Shown here piece after piece: positions 8,352 to 17,354 of a stretch of 26,767 nt of DNA. Under the pieces are notes generated by a model that worked only from the letters and a program-made list of their open reading frames with translations, was not told where the DNA came from and did not search any database. Position numbers and translations under genes: made by a program. The first letter of the stretch is position 1; each line of letters opens with the position of its first letter. The stretch lies in assembly GCA_041485845.1 (NCBI GenBank), contig JBGPKH010000035.1, positions 1 through 26,767 on the forward strand, given 5' to 3'. The stretch comes from OMOG01 sp041485845 (GTDB lineage Bacteria; Acidobacteriota; Terriglobia; Bryobacterales; Bryobacteraceae).

Positions 8352-11006
8352 TTAGCGGGCCCAATCCGCAACAAACTGATGCTGTCCCGATTTGACCAGA
8401 ACCGGGGCGGAGCCTGGGACACGGACTGTCGCCGTCGTCCCCGCCGGCACTACCACATCCATGTAAATCTTGCCGCCGTCTTTGCGCCAGTTGCTCACAA
8501 TCGCGCCGCGGATGGATTGATATCGTGTCCGCGCGAAGGTGAGATCGCCGACCACCGCCGGCTGGATGAAGAAATGGGTGAAGCCGGGCGATTCTTCGTC
8601 GATCCGGATCCCGCCGATGCCTTGTACAAACCACGACCCGATGGAGATCAGGGTGTCGTGGATGTGCGATCCGCCGGTCCAGCTTTCCCAGAATGTGGTG
8701 GCGCCCTGCTCCAGCATGTTACCCCAGCCCGGATAATCGGTCTTGCTCGTAAACGTGTAAATCAGGTCGTTGCGATCCGCTTCCATGAGGTGCTTGAGCA
8801 GGAAATAGGTTCCGTGCATGCCGGTGTCGAGGTGGCCGCCGCTCTTGACCAGAATGGCGTCCTCGAGATTCCCGGCGACCGCCTCACGGAGCTCCCGCGG
8901 GACCATGTGCAACTGCAGCGGAAGCGCCTGGTAGGCCTGCTCTCCGTTGAGGTACACGCGCTTGGCGGAATCGAAGAAGCGTTCGTGCAGGGCGCGGCCC
9001 AGCGCGGCGGACTGGCTTTCATACGCGGCGCGATGGTCCGCACGCCCGAGAACGCCGGCGATCTTCGCGGCGAGTTGAAGCTGGTACAAGTAATGGCAGT
9101 TGTTGATGAATTGCGCGGCCTGGGGGTCCCGCGAGCCCGCCTGGTTGCCGCGCGGCGTCACCCAATCGCCGAGGAAGTTCCACTGGGGCGGAGCGATTCC
9201 GTAGCTGACGTACGGCTGCAAGATGCGGTCCGCGGTCTTGGTTTCTACAAACGCCAGCCACTTGCGGATATTCGGATAAGAGATCTCGAGGATCCGCTTG
9301 TCGCCATACTGCAAATAGAGATGCCACGGCAGCGTGACCGTAAAACCGCTCCACATAGGCCCGCCGCCGCCCTGTTCGGGATAGGCCGGCGCCGTATAAG
9401 GAAGATCGCCGTTCGGCGCCAGAGCGTCGCGCCAGTTCGACAACCACCTGGTGTAGAGCGCGCTGGTGTCGAAATTAAACAGCGCCGTCTCGATCGACGT
9501 GCCGGCGTCGCCGCCGTAGCCGAGGCGCTCGCGAGTCGGGCAGTCCACGACATAGCCGCCGAGAGTCAGGTTCTCATAGGTATAGTTGGCCGTCCGGTAG
9601 ATTCGATTCAGCAGGTCGTTGGACGATTCGAAGCTGGAGGCCGGCTGATAGTCCGTGCGGATGAGATGGGCCTGGATGTCCGCGAGAGACGGCTTTTGTT
9701 GCAGGCCGGTAATGTGGACGTACTGAAACCCGTGATAGTTGAATCTGGAACGGAAGACCTGGCCGGGTCCCGAGCGCGTGACGTATTCGTCGCGCTGGTT
9801 GAAGGTGCTGAAACGGCCTCCGGCGGGCTTGAAGTCGGCGTATTCCAGCAGAAGGTTGCGGCCGGCCGCCGTGCCGTCAGGCAGCCGCAATTCGAACCAC
9901 CCGACGAGGTTCCGTCCCATGTCGGCGAGATAGCCGCCGTTGGCGCCCTCCTGAACGCTCACCGGGTCGATGCGGCGGAGCATGCGGTTGGGCTCGACCA
10001 TCTGCGCGGCGACGACCGCCCGCGGCGGGTTGAATGCCGCAGCCGGTTGCCAGGCGGAATCGTCCAGGGCGGCGCTGTTCCAGTTTTCCAATTCGAGGCG
10101 CGCATCGTAGTGCTCGCCGCCGTAGTCGCCGAACGCCTTACCTTTCCCCACCGGGGTGATGGGGCTGGATTTCGACTTCCAGGTGGTGTCAGTGGCGATC
10201 TTCTCCGCGCTTCCGTTGGCGAAGGACACGTCGATTTGCGCCCGCACGAGGGGGCCATCATAGATCACGCCCGGGTGACCCGCGACATACCAGCCGCGGC
10301 CCAGCCATAATGCCACGCAGTTAGTGCCCTCCACCAGGTAGCTCGAGACATCATGAGTCACATAGAGGGTCCGCTTAGAGTAGTCACTTACCGCGGGGCT
10401 CAATACGTGGTCATCGACTTTCCTGCCGTTGACGTAGAGCTCGTAGTAACCCAGGGCGTTGACATACGCCGTGGCTTTCTCCGGCCGCCGCTTCAGGGTG
10501 AACGTCTTGCGCAGCCAGGGGAAGGGAAGCGGCGCACCTTCCGCCACGCCGGCTGGACGCGGGGCGCCGATGACGACGCCACGCCAATCCGACTCGTGCA
10601 GGAGTCCCATCGACCACATGGCCGGATTGCTCCACGCAGAAACGCGGCCCGCCTCATCCCAATAACGCACCTTCCAATGACACCTGTCGCCGGAGGCCAT
10701 CGGCCGGCCGGCATAGACCACCTGCGTGAACTGCGGTGAAACGACCTTTCCCGAGTCCCAAAGGTCTCCCCGATTTCTTTGAAGCTCTCCGGGACTGCTC
10801 GCCACGAGGATCTGGTAAGCGCTCTGCATCCGGCCCTGAGGCCCCGACGGCAAGACCCAACCGAGCCTGGGTTTCCCGACGTCGATTCCGAGGGGATTGA
10901 CCAGGTATTCGCAGCGCAGGTTCTCCACGGCCGGGTTGGCCTGGGCGAAAGCCAGGGCGGCCGCCGCCAGCGCCGCACCAAGATATGACTTGATCATCGT
11001 ACCCAT
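8352..11006 (-). CDS. Secreted alpha-L-rhamnosidase, GH78 family
   Basis: An 884-residue protein that hydrolyses terminal alpha-L-rhamnose from plant glycans or glycosides. The N-terminus MIKSYLGAALAAAALAFAQA is a signal peptide, and the ATG at 11006 (three codons earlier) has GAAGG 6 nt upstream. Domains in order: fibronectin-like beta-sandwich (about 25-140), jelly-roll domains (about 165-440), an (alpha/alpha)6 catalytic barrel and a C-terminal beta-sandwich (about 790-880). The GH78 acidic motif is seen as DCPTRERLGYGGDA (Asp488 onward), and GATTFWESW supplies the second conserved glutamate (Glu774). Length is normal for bacterial GH78. It lies 44 nt downstream of a TonB receptor on the same strand and is probably cotranscribed with it, pairing an importer with a debranching enzyme. 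Substrate (rhamnogalacturonan, flavonoid rhamnoside or other) cannot be told from sequence. Confidence 0.93.
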   Translation of the reverse strand: MGTMIKSYLGAALAAAALAFAQANPAVENLRCEYLVNPLGIDVGKPRLGWVLPSGPQGRMQSAYQILVASSPGELQRNRGDLWDSGKVVSPQFTQVVYAGRPMASGDRCHWKVRYWDEAGRVSAWSNPAMWSMGLLHESDWRGVVIGAPRPAGVAEGAPLPFPWLRKTFTLKRRPEKATAYVNALGYYELYVNGRKVDDHVLSPAVSDYSKRTLYVTHDVSSYLVEGTNCVALWLGRGWYVAGHPGVIYDGPLVRAQIDVSFANGSAEKIATDTTWKSKSSPITPVGKGKAFGDYGGEHYDARLELENWNSAALDDSAWQPAAAFNPPRAVVAAQMVEPNRMLRRIDPVSVQEGANGGYLADMGRNLVGWFELRLPDGTAAGRNLLLEYADFKPAGGRFSTFNQRDEYVTRSGPGQVFRSRFNYHGFQYVHITGLQQKPSLADIQAHLIRTDYQPASSFESSNDLLNRIYRTANYTYENLTLGGYVVDCPTRERLGYGGDAGTSIETALFNFDTSALYTRWLSNWRDALAPNGDLPYTAPAYPEQGGGGPMWSGFTVTLPWHLYLQYGDKRILEISYPNIRKWLAFVETKTADRILQPYVSYGIAPPQWNFLGDWVTPRGNQAGSRDPQAAQFINNCHYLYQLQLAAKIAGVLGRADHRAAYESQSAALGRALHERFFDSAKRVYLNGEQAYQALPLQLHMVPRELREAVAGNLEDAILVKSGGHLDTGMHGTYFLLKHLMEADRNDLIYTFTSKTDYPGWGNMLEQGATTFWESWTGGSHIHDTLISIGSWFVQGIGGIRIDEESPGFTHFFIQPAVVGDLTFARTRYQSIRGAIVSNWRKDGGKIYMDVVVPAGTTATVRVPGSAPVLVKSGQHQFVADWAR

Positions 11007-11050
11007 TATCCGCCTTCAAGCCGCCAGCATCGAGGCGATGCGCAGCACGA

Positions 11051-14000
11051 TCACCAGTCCAGCCGCGCGGTCAACTGGAAGATGCGGGGCTGTCCCTTGT
11101 CGATATCCCCCAGTCCACGCACACTTGTAATCCTGGCGACCGTCGTGGTTGTCGATATGTTGAGCGCCGGATTCGAGTACGATGGATGATTCAACACGTT
11201 CGAGGTGGTGCAACCCACCTTCAGGCGCAGCCTCTCGGTGATGACGATGTACTTGATCAGGCTGGCATGAAGGATGTTCCAGTCCGGGCCGACAATCACA
11301 CCCTTGGCCGACGAGCCGAAGGACCCGGGCGAAGGCGCCCCGAAAGCCGCGGGCTCAAACCACTTGGACGACGTCGGATTATCAATATTCGGATTGGCCA
11401 ATTGATTCGGCCGGATGGTCACCGACGGGGCCGTGGAGGACGCCGTAAACCGCGTTCCCGTGGGATCGGGCCCAGTCCAGGACGGCGTAAGGAATTGTCC
11501 CGCCTGATAGGTGTAGATTGCGCTGAGAGACCAGGTGGAAACCAGGGCGTTGGCGATTCGATTGGACGGGGATAACTTCTTACCCTTTCCAAACGGAAGG
11601 GCGTAGACCGTGTTGTAGTTGAAGCGGTACTTCGGGATGTCGATAATTACCGCCTTCTCCCGTTTGCGGTTAAAGGCGTCTTCCGGCGACCCGCCATCGT
11701 CGAGATCCCCGATGTCGCGGGCCAGCGAGAAATAGGCCTGCCAGTAAAAGCCGTTCTTGCTCGCCCGCTCGGCTTCGAGGACGAGTGAGTTGAACTGGTG
11801 GCCCGCCCCGTTGGTCACGTAATTCACCGACGGGTAATTCGAAAACGGCCGCGGTTTGCCGATATAGGATTGATTGTTGGCGATGGGCTGATTATAATCG
11901 TAGGCCCACACGCCCTGGCGAGTATTGGTTCCGATATAGGAGATTCGCCAACCGATATCCCAACGCTGGTGTTCGATCGCGAAGTTGTACTGCATGCTAT
12001 AGGGAATGACGATGTTAGGATTGACTGCGTTGGGGATGGTTACCGTGGTGGGTCCGGCGACGCTACCCGAAACCTGGGGCAGGACAATGGGGTTAGTCGT
12101 CGTGTTAGTGAAGGACGGCTCCGCCAGCCGGAAGGGCACGGACGCGAAACTGAGTCCTCGCGGTGTGAAATCGTAGTAGATGCCGGCGCCGCCGCGGAAT
12201 ACGGTGCGATTTCCCCAGGGCCGGTAGGCGAAACCCAGGCGCGGCGCGAAGTTGTTGCGGTCAGTGCGGATGAGGGTATCGCCGGGCAATCCCAAACTGC
12301 TGGCCTCGACGACCCCGACGTAACCAACCGGCATCAGGGCACTCACCTGCCTCGTCTGGCCGTCCGGCACGACGATTTTTCCGGACCCGATGTCGAACAT
12401 GGCCATCTGACCCTGCTCCGATGTGTAGCCGGGCTTGAGCTCGTAGCGCAGGCCGTAGGTCAACGTGAGCTTAGGGTTGACTTTGTACTCGTCGGTTACG
12501 AAGAACGCAAAGTCGTGGCCTCTCTGGGTGGAGTGGGATGCCGGGAAGTCACGCGAGGCGGTTGTCGGAATTCCGAGCAGGAAGTCGGCATAGGCAAAGT
12601 TAGTGTACTTATTGGAAAAGCTCTGCGAGCCGAATAGCGCTCCGCCCTCGCTGTAACTGCGGATGATGCCGGCACCGATGTCATAGCCGAGTTTCATGGA
12701 GTGGCGGCGAACGAACCAGCTCACGTTTCCCTGGAAGTGCTGCTTACGATTGTATGGTTCGCTGATGCCGGTGGAACTCAGGCCGGTGAGACCAACCGCT
12801 CCGGTGAAACTGACTGCAAAAGACCCGGGGGTATCCGGCAGTCCGGGCGCAAGACCGGTCAGGCCAAGGAGTTTGACCTCCTGCTGACCGCGGATGCTGC
12901 CTTGGCTGGGAGTGGTGTCGTAGGCCAGCCCCCAGCGGATTTCCGCCAGCAGCCCGGGGCGGAAGATGTGGGTGAAGTTGACATTCCAGGCCTGGTCGTG
13001 GCGGAAGGCCGAAGTCCAACCGTAGTAGGCCAGCCCGTTGCTATCCCGGCCATCCTGGTGCCAGTAGATATCGGTGAGGCGCGCGTAGAGGAAGGTCTTA
13101 TCCGAAATGCGTTGGTCCAGGCGCCCGGTCCACGTGGGATCGATGTGCTTGGGGGTGAGTTGGAGCTCAAGGTAGTTTTGCGCTTGAAACACGCTGGGGG
13201 TGACGTTCGGCAGGGGATACCGCTCCTGCATCTTCAGAGCAATCGGATTGAGCCGGACCGTGGGAATGAGGTTGCCCGGAAATGGCGTGTTGCCGGCAAA
13301 CGGATCGCGGACGGGCGTACCCGGCAGCAGGGCGGAAAAATCGCCTTTCCGCCACGACTCCAGCGGCACCGACAACTGCCGGTTGTTACGGTTGGGAGCG
13401 CCCAGCCGTTCGACCTCCCACGAGGTGAAGAAGAAGGTGCGGTTGCGGCCGTCGTAGATCTTGGGCAGATACACCGGGCCGCCGAACGACCAACCCGGAT
13501 CGTGCTCGATACTCCCGGTGCCAACCTGCGAAAACGGAGTGCGCGAAATCAGACGGGGCGACTGGTAGATGTCGAACGCGGAGCCGTGGATCTGGTTGGT
13601 GCCGGCCCGCGTGGTGATGGCCACCTGTCCGACTCCGGCATACTCGGCCGAATTGCCGGCCACATCGATGCGCACTTCCGCGAACGCCTCGGTGCGATCG
13701 GTCATCACACCGGTGGTTGCGCCACCCGATGTAGAGGAAAGGGTGACGCCGTCCAGGGAAAAGTCGCTCTGCTTAGCGCGGCTACCGCCGAGACGCCCGC
13801 TGAAGGCGGCGGGCTGCACGGCCCATGTGTCGTGAATGCGCCGCAACGTCATGGGCAGAGCCTGCAGCGTTTCGCGCTCCTTGACGTCGGAAATCTTGGC
13901 CGTCTCGGTTTCGATCAATCCCGCGGCGCTCGATACTTCGACGGTTGTCGCCACCTGGCCGACCTGCAACTTCACATCGATGCGCTGGGTGGCGCGGCTG

Positions 14001-14299
14001 GCCAGCGCGAGGCTCTCGACGACCGAGTCTTGAAATCCAGGGGCCGTAACCTTGACCCGGTAGACGCCTTCCAACAGGTTGACCATGAGGTAGTTTCCAG
14101 CGTCGTCCGACAGTGAGGTGTAGCGGAAGTTGGTGCTTTGGTTAACGGCCTCCACGCTGGCGTGCGTGACCGCGGCGCCGGAGGAGTCCGTGACGGTGCC
14201 GGTGAGGGTGGCAAAGTTGCTCTGGCCGAACGCTACCTGACAGAGGCAAAGGCTACACACGAACGCAGTGAGCAGCCACAAGAGTTGAGCCTGTCGCAT
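11051..14299 (-). CDS. TonB-dependent receptor with carboxypeptidase-regulatory-like domain, paired with rhamnosidase
   Basis: An outer-membrane receptor of 1,082 residues. It has a signal peptide (MRQAQLLWLLTAFVCSLCLC), a regulatory-like domain at about 28-120 (LTGTVTDSSGAAV, LLEGVYRVKVTAPGF), a plug (DFSLDGVTLSS, VGQVAITTRAGTNQIHGSAF) and a beta-barrel ending in LTARLDW. I chose the ATG at 14299 because AGGGAG lies 7 nt upstream and the signal peptide then starts correctly; the frame extends 18 codons further. It shares domain order but little obvious barrel sequence with the receptor at 4546-8049, so a different ligand is likely. The rhamnosidase gene follows after 44 nt, suggesting a rhamnose-bearing glycan or glycoside as ligand (inference). 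A TTGACT box on the minus strand at 14375-14370 could be its -35, but no good -10 follows. Confidence 0.9.
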   Translation of the reverse strand: MRQAQLLWLLTAFVCSLCLCQVAFGQSNFATLTGTVTDSSGAAVTHASVEAVNQSTNFRYTSLSDDAGNYLMVNLLEGVYRVKVTAPGFQDSVVESLALASRATQRIDVKLQVGQVATTVEVSSAAGLIETETAKISDVKERETLQALPMTLRRIHDTWAVQPAAFSGRLGGSRAKQSDFSLDGVTLSSTSGGATTGVMTDRTEAFAEVRIDVAGNSAEYAGVGQVAITTRAGTNQIHGSAFDIYQSPRLISRTPFSQVGTGSIEHDPGWSFGGPVYLPKIYDGRNRTFFFTSWEVERLGAPNRNNRQLSVPLESWRKGDFSALLPGTPVRDPFAGNTPFPGNLIPTVRLNPIALKMQERYPLPNVTPSVFQAQNYLELQLTPKHIDPTWTGRLDQRISDKTFLYARLTDIYWHQDGRDSNGLAYYGWTSAFRHDQAWNVNFTHIFRPGLLAEIRWGLAYDTTPSQGSIRGQQEVKLLGLTGLAPGLPDTPGSFAVSFTGAVGLTGLSSTGISEPYNRKQHFQGNVSWFVRRHSMKLGYDIGAGIIRSYSEGGALFGSQSFSNKYTNFAYADFLLGIPTTASRDFPASHSTQRGHDFAFFVTDEYKVNPKLTLTYGLRYELKPGYTSEQGQMAMFDIGSGKIVVPDGQTRQVSALMPVGYVGVVEASSLGLPGDTLIRTDRNNFAPRLGFAYRPWGNRTVFRGGAGIYYDFTPRGLSFASVPFRLAEPSFTNTTTNPIVLPQVSGSVAGPTTVTIPNAVNPNIVIPYSMQYNFAIEHQRWDIGWRISYIGTNTRQGVWAYDYNQPIANNQSYIGKPRPFSNYPSVNYVTNGAGHQFNSLVLEAERASKNGFYWQAYFSLARDIGDLDDGGSPEDAFNRKREKAVIIDIPKYRFNYNTVYALPFGKGKKLSPSNRIANALVSTWSLSAIYTYQAGQFLTPSWTGPDPTGTRFTASSTAPSVTIRPNQLANPNIDNPTSSKWFEPAAFGAPSPGSFGSSAKGVIVGPDWNILHASLIKYIVITERLRLKVGCTTSNVLNHPSYSNPALNISTTTTVARITSVRGLGDIDKGQPRIFQLTARLDW

Positions 14300-14751
14300 G
14301 AGAGATCTCCCTTCTGAGCGAGACGATTTTCGACACCTACGGAGATTTTCCATCCTTTCAAGGGTTTCAAGTCAAGAGTTTTCACGCGTGTGGAGGCCCG
14401 TTGTCCAACCTATTGGACGGAAGCGGGGATCGGGCCGGCTCGACTCGGGTGCTTAACCGGACTCGGGGAAGCCGCACCCCGCCGGCCGCTCCTAACCCGG
14501 CGGAGCCGGGACGGAACAGGGAACCGTGAACTTGACGCGGAGGCGAAGGCCGGGAGAAAGAATGCCGGAAACGCCCGGTTGAAGACGCGGCGAAGAACCG
14601 GTGAAAATACCCGACCCGCACCGGCAGCGTCTTCATGCCCTTTGGTGGGCCGCCGCGGCCCATCGGGGGTGTTACGGGGCCGCGAGCGAGCGGTTGCGCG
14701 ACCGATTTTCTCTCACGACCGCGGAGCGCGCGGAGGAAGACGCAGAGGGGA
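14300..14751. other. Intergenic region with hairpin, dispersed repeat and direct repeats
   Basis: About 450 bases without a credible gene. From left to right it holds the leader of the TonB receptor; a hairpin at 14403-14418 (GTCCAA/TTGGAC, 4-base loop, inside an outer CCCG/CGGG pair); a 22-base sequence at 14425-14446 repeated with two mismatches at 14747-14768, across the end of the GntR gene; and one copy of the 96-bp repeat unit at 14576-14669. Short open frames here are GC-driven and lack ribosome sites. Confidence 0.6.
14576..14669 (+). repeat. Single diverged copy of the 96-bp palindromic unit
   Basis: Matches the unit at 1-192 in the same orientation from the CGGTTGAAGACGCGG part to the GGCCCATCGGG part, with only a few substitutions. 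The 11-bp arms are kept with one mismatch (GAAGACGCGGC against GCAGCGTCTTC). As with the array at 1-232, it lies downstream of the 3' end of a minus-strand gene, here the GntR regulator. Confidence 0.85.
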
Positions 14752-15465
14752 TCAGGCCGGCTCGACCCAATGGTTGAGAATGCCGGTAGTCGTCCGGCTG
14801 CGGTGCTTCTTCAAAAGCGACAGGGCGGCATCGGTTTCACGCGCGATGACGGCGCTCAATATCTGCTCGTGCTCCCGGGCCACGTTGCGGGACGGTTCGG
14901 CCTGCTGGTCCCACAGACGGCGGTAGCGCGAGTAGCGCTCTGAGACGGCGCGGCAGAAGAGCAATAGCAGGGGCGACCCGCAAGCCGCGTACAGGGCCTC
15001 GTGAAACGCCACGTTGCGGGCCTGCCATTCTTCATCCAAAGTCCCGCCGGACGTAAACATGGAACGCTTCGAGAGCTCATGGAAGCGCGCCACGATGTTG
15101 CCCTCCCATCGATCGTCACCCTTTTCGATCGCCAGCCGGATGGCAATGGCCTCGAGCTCGAAAAGAGTGTTGGCGATGTCGATCAACTCCTCCCGCGAAA
15201 CCGGCGCCACGCGGAACCCCTTGTTGACTTCGAGCGCCACCAGGCCATCGGCCACGAGGCGCATCAAGGCTTCGCGCAGGGGACTGAGGCCCGAGCCGTA
15301 CTGTTTCCGAAGGTCCTTGAAGAGAAGCCGGCTGCCCGGACGGAGCCGGCAGTGGAGAATGTCCAGGCGGAGGCGCTCGAAAAGATCGGAGGTTTGGGGC
15401 CGCGCGGGATGCGCGGCGCCTTTCCCTGGATGAGCGACGGCTTCGAGCTTCTTGGGAACCGGCAC
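14752..15465 (-). CDS. GntR-family regulator, FadR/FCD subfamily
   Basis: A 237-residue DNA-binding repressor or activator. Residues about 26-88 form the winged helix-turn-helix (LFERLRLDILHCRLRPGSRL, then SPLREALMRLVADGLV and NKGFRVAPVS), and about 93-225 form the all-helical FCD ligand domain with the usual FHEAL and EHEQIL histidines that normally help bind a metal. FCD regulators typically sense small carboxylates or sugar acids. I placed the start at GTG 15465, just after an AGGAGG box (15475-15470), although the spacing is short; the frame is open far upstream without homology. It is divergent from the dikinase/hydroxylase operon, with 141 bases between the starts, so it very probably controls that operon and itself. 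The inducer is unknown. Confidence 0.88.
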   Translation of the reverse strand: MPVPKKLEAVAHPGKGAAHPARPQTSDLFERLRLDILHCRLRPGSRLLFKDLRKQYGSGLSPLREALMRLVADGLVALEVNKGFRVAPVSREELIDIANTLFELEAIAIRLAIEKGDDRWEGNIVARFHELSKRSMFTSGGTLDEEWQARNVAFHEALYAACGSPLLLLFCRAVSERYSRYRRLWDQQAEPSRNVAREHEQILSAVIARETDAALSLLKKHRSRTTTGILNHWVEPA

Positions 15466-15510
15466 GAGACCTCCTATCGAATTGTAACCCCGGACAAGCC
15501 CACAAAAACA

Positions 15511-15520
15511 TTTTCGAAAA
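15511..15520. promoter_or_regulatory. Candidate regulator operator palindrome
   Basis: TTTTCGAAAA is a perfect 10-base palindrome in the divergent intergenic region, just upstream of the predicted -35 box of the plus-strand operon. Its symmetry and position suit an operator for the adjacent GntR-family dimer, but FCD-family sites vary widely and nothing more supports it. Confidence 0.35.
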
Positions 15521-15523
15521 TCA

Positions 15524-15550
15524 TTGTTATTGCCGAAAGTGTGTGATAAT
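15524..15550 (+). promoter_or_regulatory. Predicted promoter of the dikinase/hydroxylase operon
   Basis: TTGTTA (15524-15529) and GATAAT (15545-15550) are separated by 15 bases, with a TGT extension directly before the -10 box that could offset the short spacer. Transcription would start near 15557, leaving about 50 nt of leader before the ATG at 15607. Prediction by eye. Confidence 0.4.
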
Positions 15551-15606
15551 CTGTGGACGCGCCGCTTGTGCCGGACGCCGGCGGACGCAATGGGAGGCTG
15601 GTACGA

Positions 15607-16524
15607 ATGGTGCGTGGCAATGACGGCATAGCCACGGAAGAGTCCCTGGTCGCGGGTTTCGGTGAAATCCCGGGCGATGCCGCGAGTATCGCGGGGGGAA
15701 AGGGAGCGAGCCTGAGCCGGATGGCGGGCGCCGGGCTGCCGGTCCCTCCGGGGTTCATCGTCTGCTGCGCGTCGTTCCGCGCGTTCCTGGAGAGCTGCAA
15801 CGGCGCGGAGGCCATCCGCCGGGGGACGAGCGGCCTGGATGTGAACGATCCGCACTCTCTCGCAGAAGCTTCGGCACAACTCTGCGGCCTGGTCCTTTCG
15901 CAGCCGCTGGAGGGCGCCGTGGCGCAGGCCATTCGCAGCGCTTACGACGCCATGGGCGTGAGCCCCCTGGTCGCGGTCCGCTCCAGCGCGGCGAGCGAAG
16001 ACGGCGACGCCGCCAGTTTCGCCGGCCAGCAGGAAACGTTTTTGAACGTACGGGGAGCGGATGCCGTCCTGCAACGGGTCCGCGAATGTTGGGCCTCGTT
16101 GTTTTCACCGCGTGCCCTGTTCTACCGGGCGCAGAAGGGCGCATTGGCGGATGCCCGCATGGCTGTCGTGGTGCAGGAGATGGCACTCGCGGAGAAGAGC
16201 GGCGTGATGTTCACGATGGACCCGGTCGAGAATCGCCGCGATCTTCTGGTAGTCGAAGCGGTCCGCGGCTTAGGGGAAGGCTTGGTCTCCGGAACGGTCA
16301 CGCCCGAGCACTACGTGCTGGACCGCGACAGCGGCGCGATCGTGCGCGAGTTCCGGCCGGCGGGCTGCGCCTCGATATTGAACCGCGAGGAATTGAACGC
16401 TCTGCGGAGCATAGGATTGCGGCTGGAGGCGTTCTTCGGCAAGCCCCAGGACATCGAGTGGTGCATCCGCACAGGCGAACTGCTGCTGTTGCAGAGCCGC
16501 CCGGTGACCACGGTGGGGCCATGA
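15607..16524 (+). CDS. Stand-alone PEP synthase/PPDK-type ATP-grasp domain (split dikinase, ATP half)
   Basis: A 305-residue protein that is only the N-terminal nucleotide-binding domain of the PEP synthase/pyruvate phosphate dikinase family. Family motifs in order: GGKGASL (30-36) with GLPVPPGF, VAVRSSAASED (122-132), SFAGQQETFLNV (137-148), VVVQEM (187-192), SGVMFTMDP (198-206), DIEW (282-285) and LLQSRPV (294-300). The domain hydrolyses ATP to AMP and passes the beta-phosphate to a histidine on a swivel domain. It has no swivel or acceptor domain itself; both are supplied four genes downstream (20171-21880). ATG at 15607 was chosen because GGGAGG lies 9 nt upstream; a GTG at 15553 is also in frame. 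Its stop overlaps the next start (ATGA). Size and split resemble the ATP subunit PpsB of Thauera phenylphosphate synthase. The substrate is not known. Confidence 0.88.
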   Translation: MVRGNDGIATEESLVAGFGEIPGDAASIAGGKGASLSRMAGAGLPVPPGFIVCCASFRAFLESCNGAEAIRRGTSGLDVNDPHSLAEASAQLCGLVLSQPLEGAVAQAIRSAYDAMGVSPLVAVRSSAASEDGDAASFAGQQETFLNVRGADAVLQRVRECWASLFSPRALFYRAQKGALADARMAVVVQEMALAEKSGVMFTMDPVENRRDLLVVEAVRGLGEGLVSGTVTPEHYVLDRDSGAIVREFRPAGCASILNREELNALRSIGLRLEAFFGKPQDIEWCIRTGELLLLQSRPVTTVGP

Positions 16525-17354
16525 GATCGTTTCAGTACGCACGGCCGGAGACACTGGAGGAACTGCTCGCGCTGCTCCACGAGCACGGACCGGCGGCGAA
16601 ACTCCTGGCCGGGGGAACCGACCTGATGGTGCGGCTCCGCTCGGGCCAGAGCCTGCCGCGCGTGGTAATCGATCTCAAGCGAGTCAAGGCGCTGCGGGCG
16701 GAGATCGTCGAAACCGACGCGGGCTTGCGCATCGGCGCGCGAACGGTGATGGCCGGCCTGATCGAAGACCGGCGCGTGCGGCGGCACTTTTCGGCGTTGG
16801 TGGAAGCGGCCGGGGCGGTCGGCTCGGTGCAGATCCGGAACCGCGCGACGCTGGCCGGCAATATCTGCAACGCGTCGCCCGCGGCGGATACCGCGCCCGC
16901 GCTGCTGGTTTACGGCGCAATTGCCAACCTGGTGGAATTGGGGGGCCGGCGCAGCGTGCCGCTGGCGGATTTCTTTCTGGGCCCGGGGCGCACGGTGTTG
17001 AATCGTGGCGAAATCGTGGAGTCGATCGACGTGCCGTTCGCGAGCGAGCCCTCGGGGGCCGCTTTCGGCAGAATCACGCGGCGGCGCGGCGTGGATGTAG
17101 CGGGGGTGAATCTGTGTTGCCTGGTAAAGGCGTCGGGCCAGACGCTCTTCGCTTGCGGAGCGGTAGGCCCGCGTCCATTTCTGGCTCCCGATCTGGAGAG
17201 TCTCATCGCGCAGGCCAGCCCGATTTCCGACTTGCGGAGCGGCAGCGATTACCGTCTGGCGATGCTGGCCGTGCTGGGACGCCGCTGTCTGGCGGCGGCG
17301 GTGAGCCGTTTGCAACTCGCCATGACGGCAGTGGAGGCCACGTGCAACCGTTGA
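16521..17354 (+). CDS. Molybdenum hydroxylase FAD-binding subunit (CoxM/XdhB-like)
   Basis: A 277-residue medium subunit of a xanthine-dehydrogenase-family enzyme. It carries the FAD motif AGGTDL (30-35) and the second FAD loop TLAGNICNASPAAD (110-123), followed by a typical CO-dehydrogenase-flavoprotein C-terminal domain (about 180-275). It passes electrons from the [2Fe-2S] subunit to an acceptor. The ATG at 16521 overlaps the previous stop by 4 nt, so translation is probably coupled; frame upstream of it is a shadow. It lacks the Cys-rich insertion that carries a [4Fe-4S] cluster in 4-hydroxybenzoyl-CoA reductase, so it is not that enzyme. Length is normal for CoxM-type subunits. Confidence 0.9.
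   Translation: MRSFQYARPETLEELLALLHEHGPAAKLLAGGTDLMVRLRSGQSLPRVVIDLKRVKALRAEIVETDAGLRIGARTVMAGLIEDRRVRRHFSALVEAAGAVGSVQIRNRATLAGNICNASPAADTAPALLVYGAIANLVELGGRRSVPLADFFLGPGRTVLNRGEIVESIDVPFASEPSGAAFGRITRRRGVDVAGVNLCCLVKASGQTLFACGAVGPRPFLAPDLESLIAQASPISDLRSGSDYRLAMLAVLGRRCLAAAVSRLQLAMTAVEATCNR

Noticed and set aside
14397..14427. Rho-independent terminator at the GTCCAA/TTGGAC hairpin
   Set aside because: No U-tract follows on either strand, and the hairpin lies upstream of the TonB receptor gene rather than after a gene.
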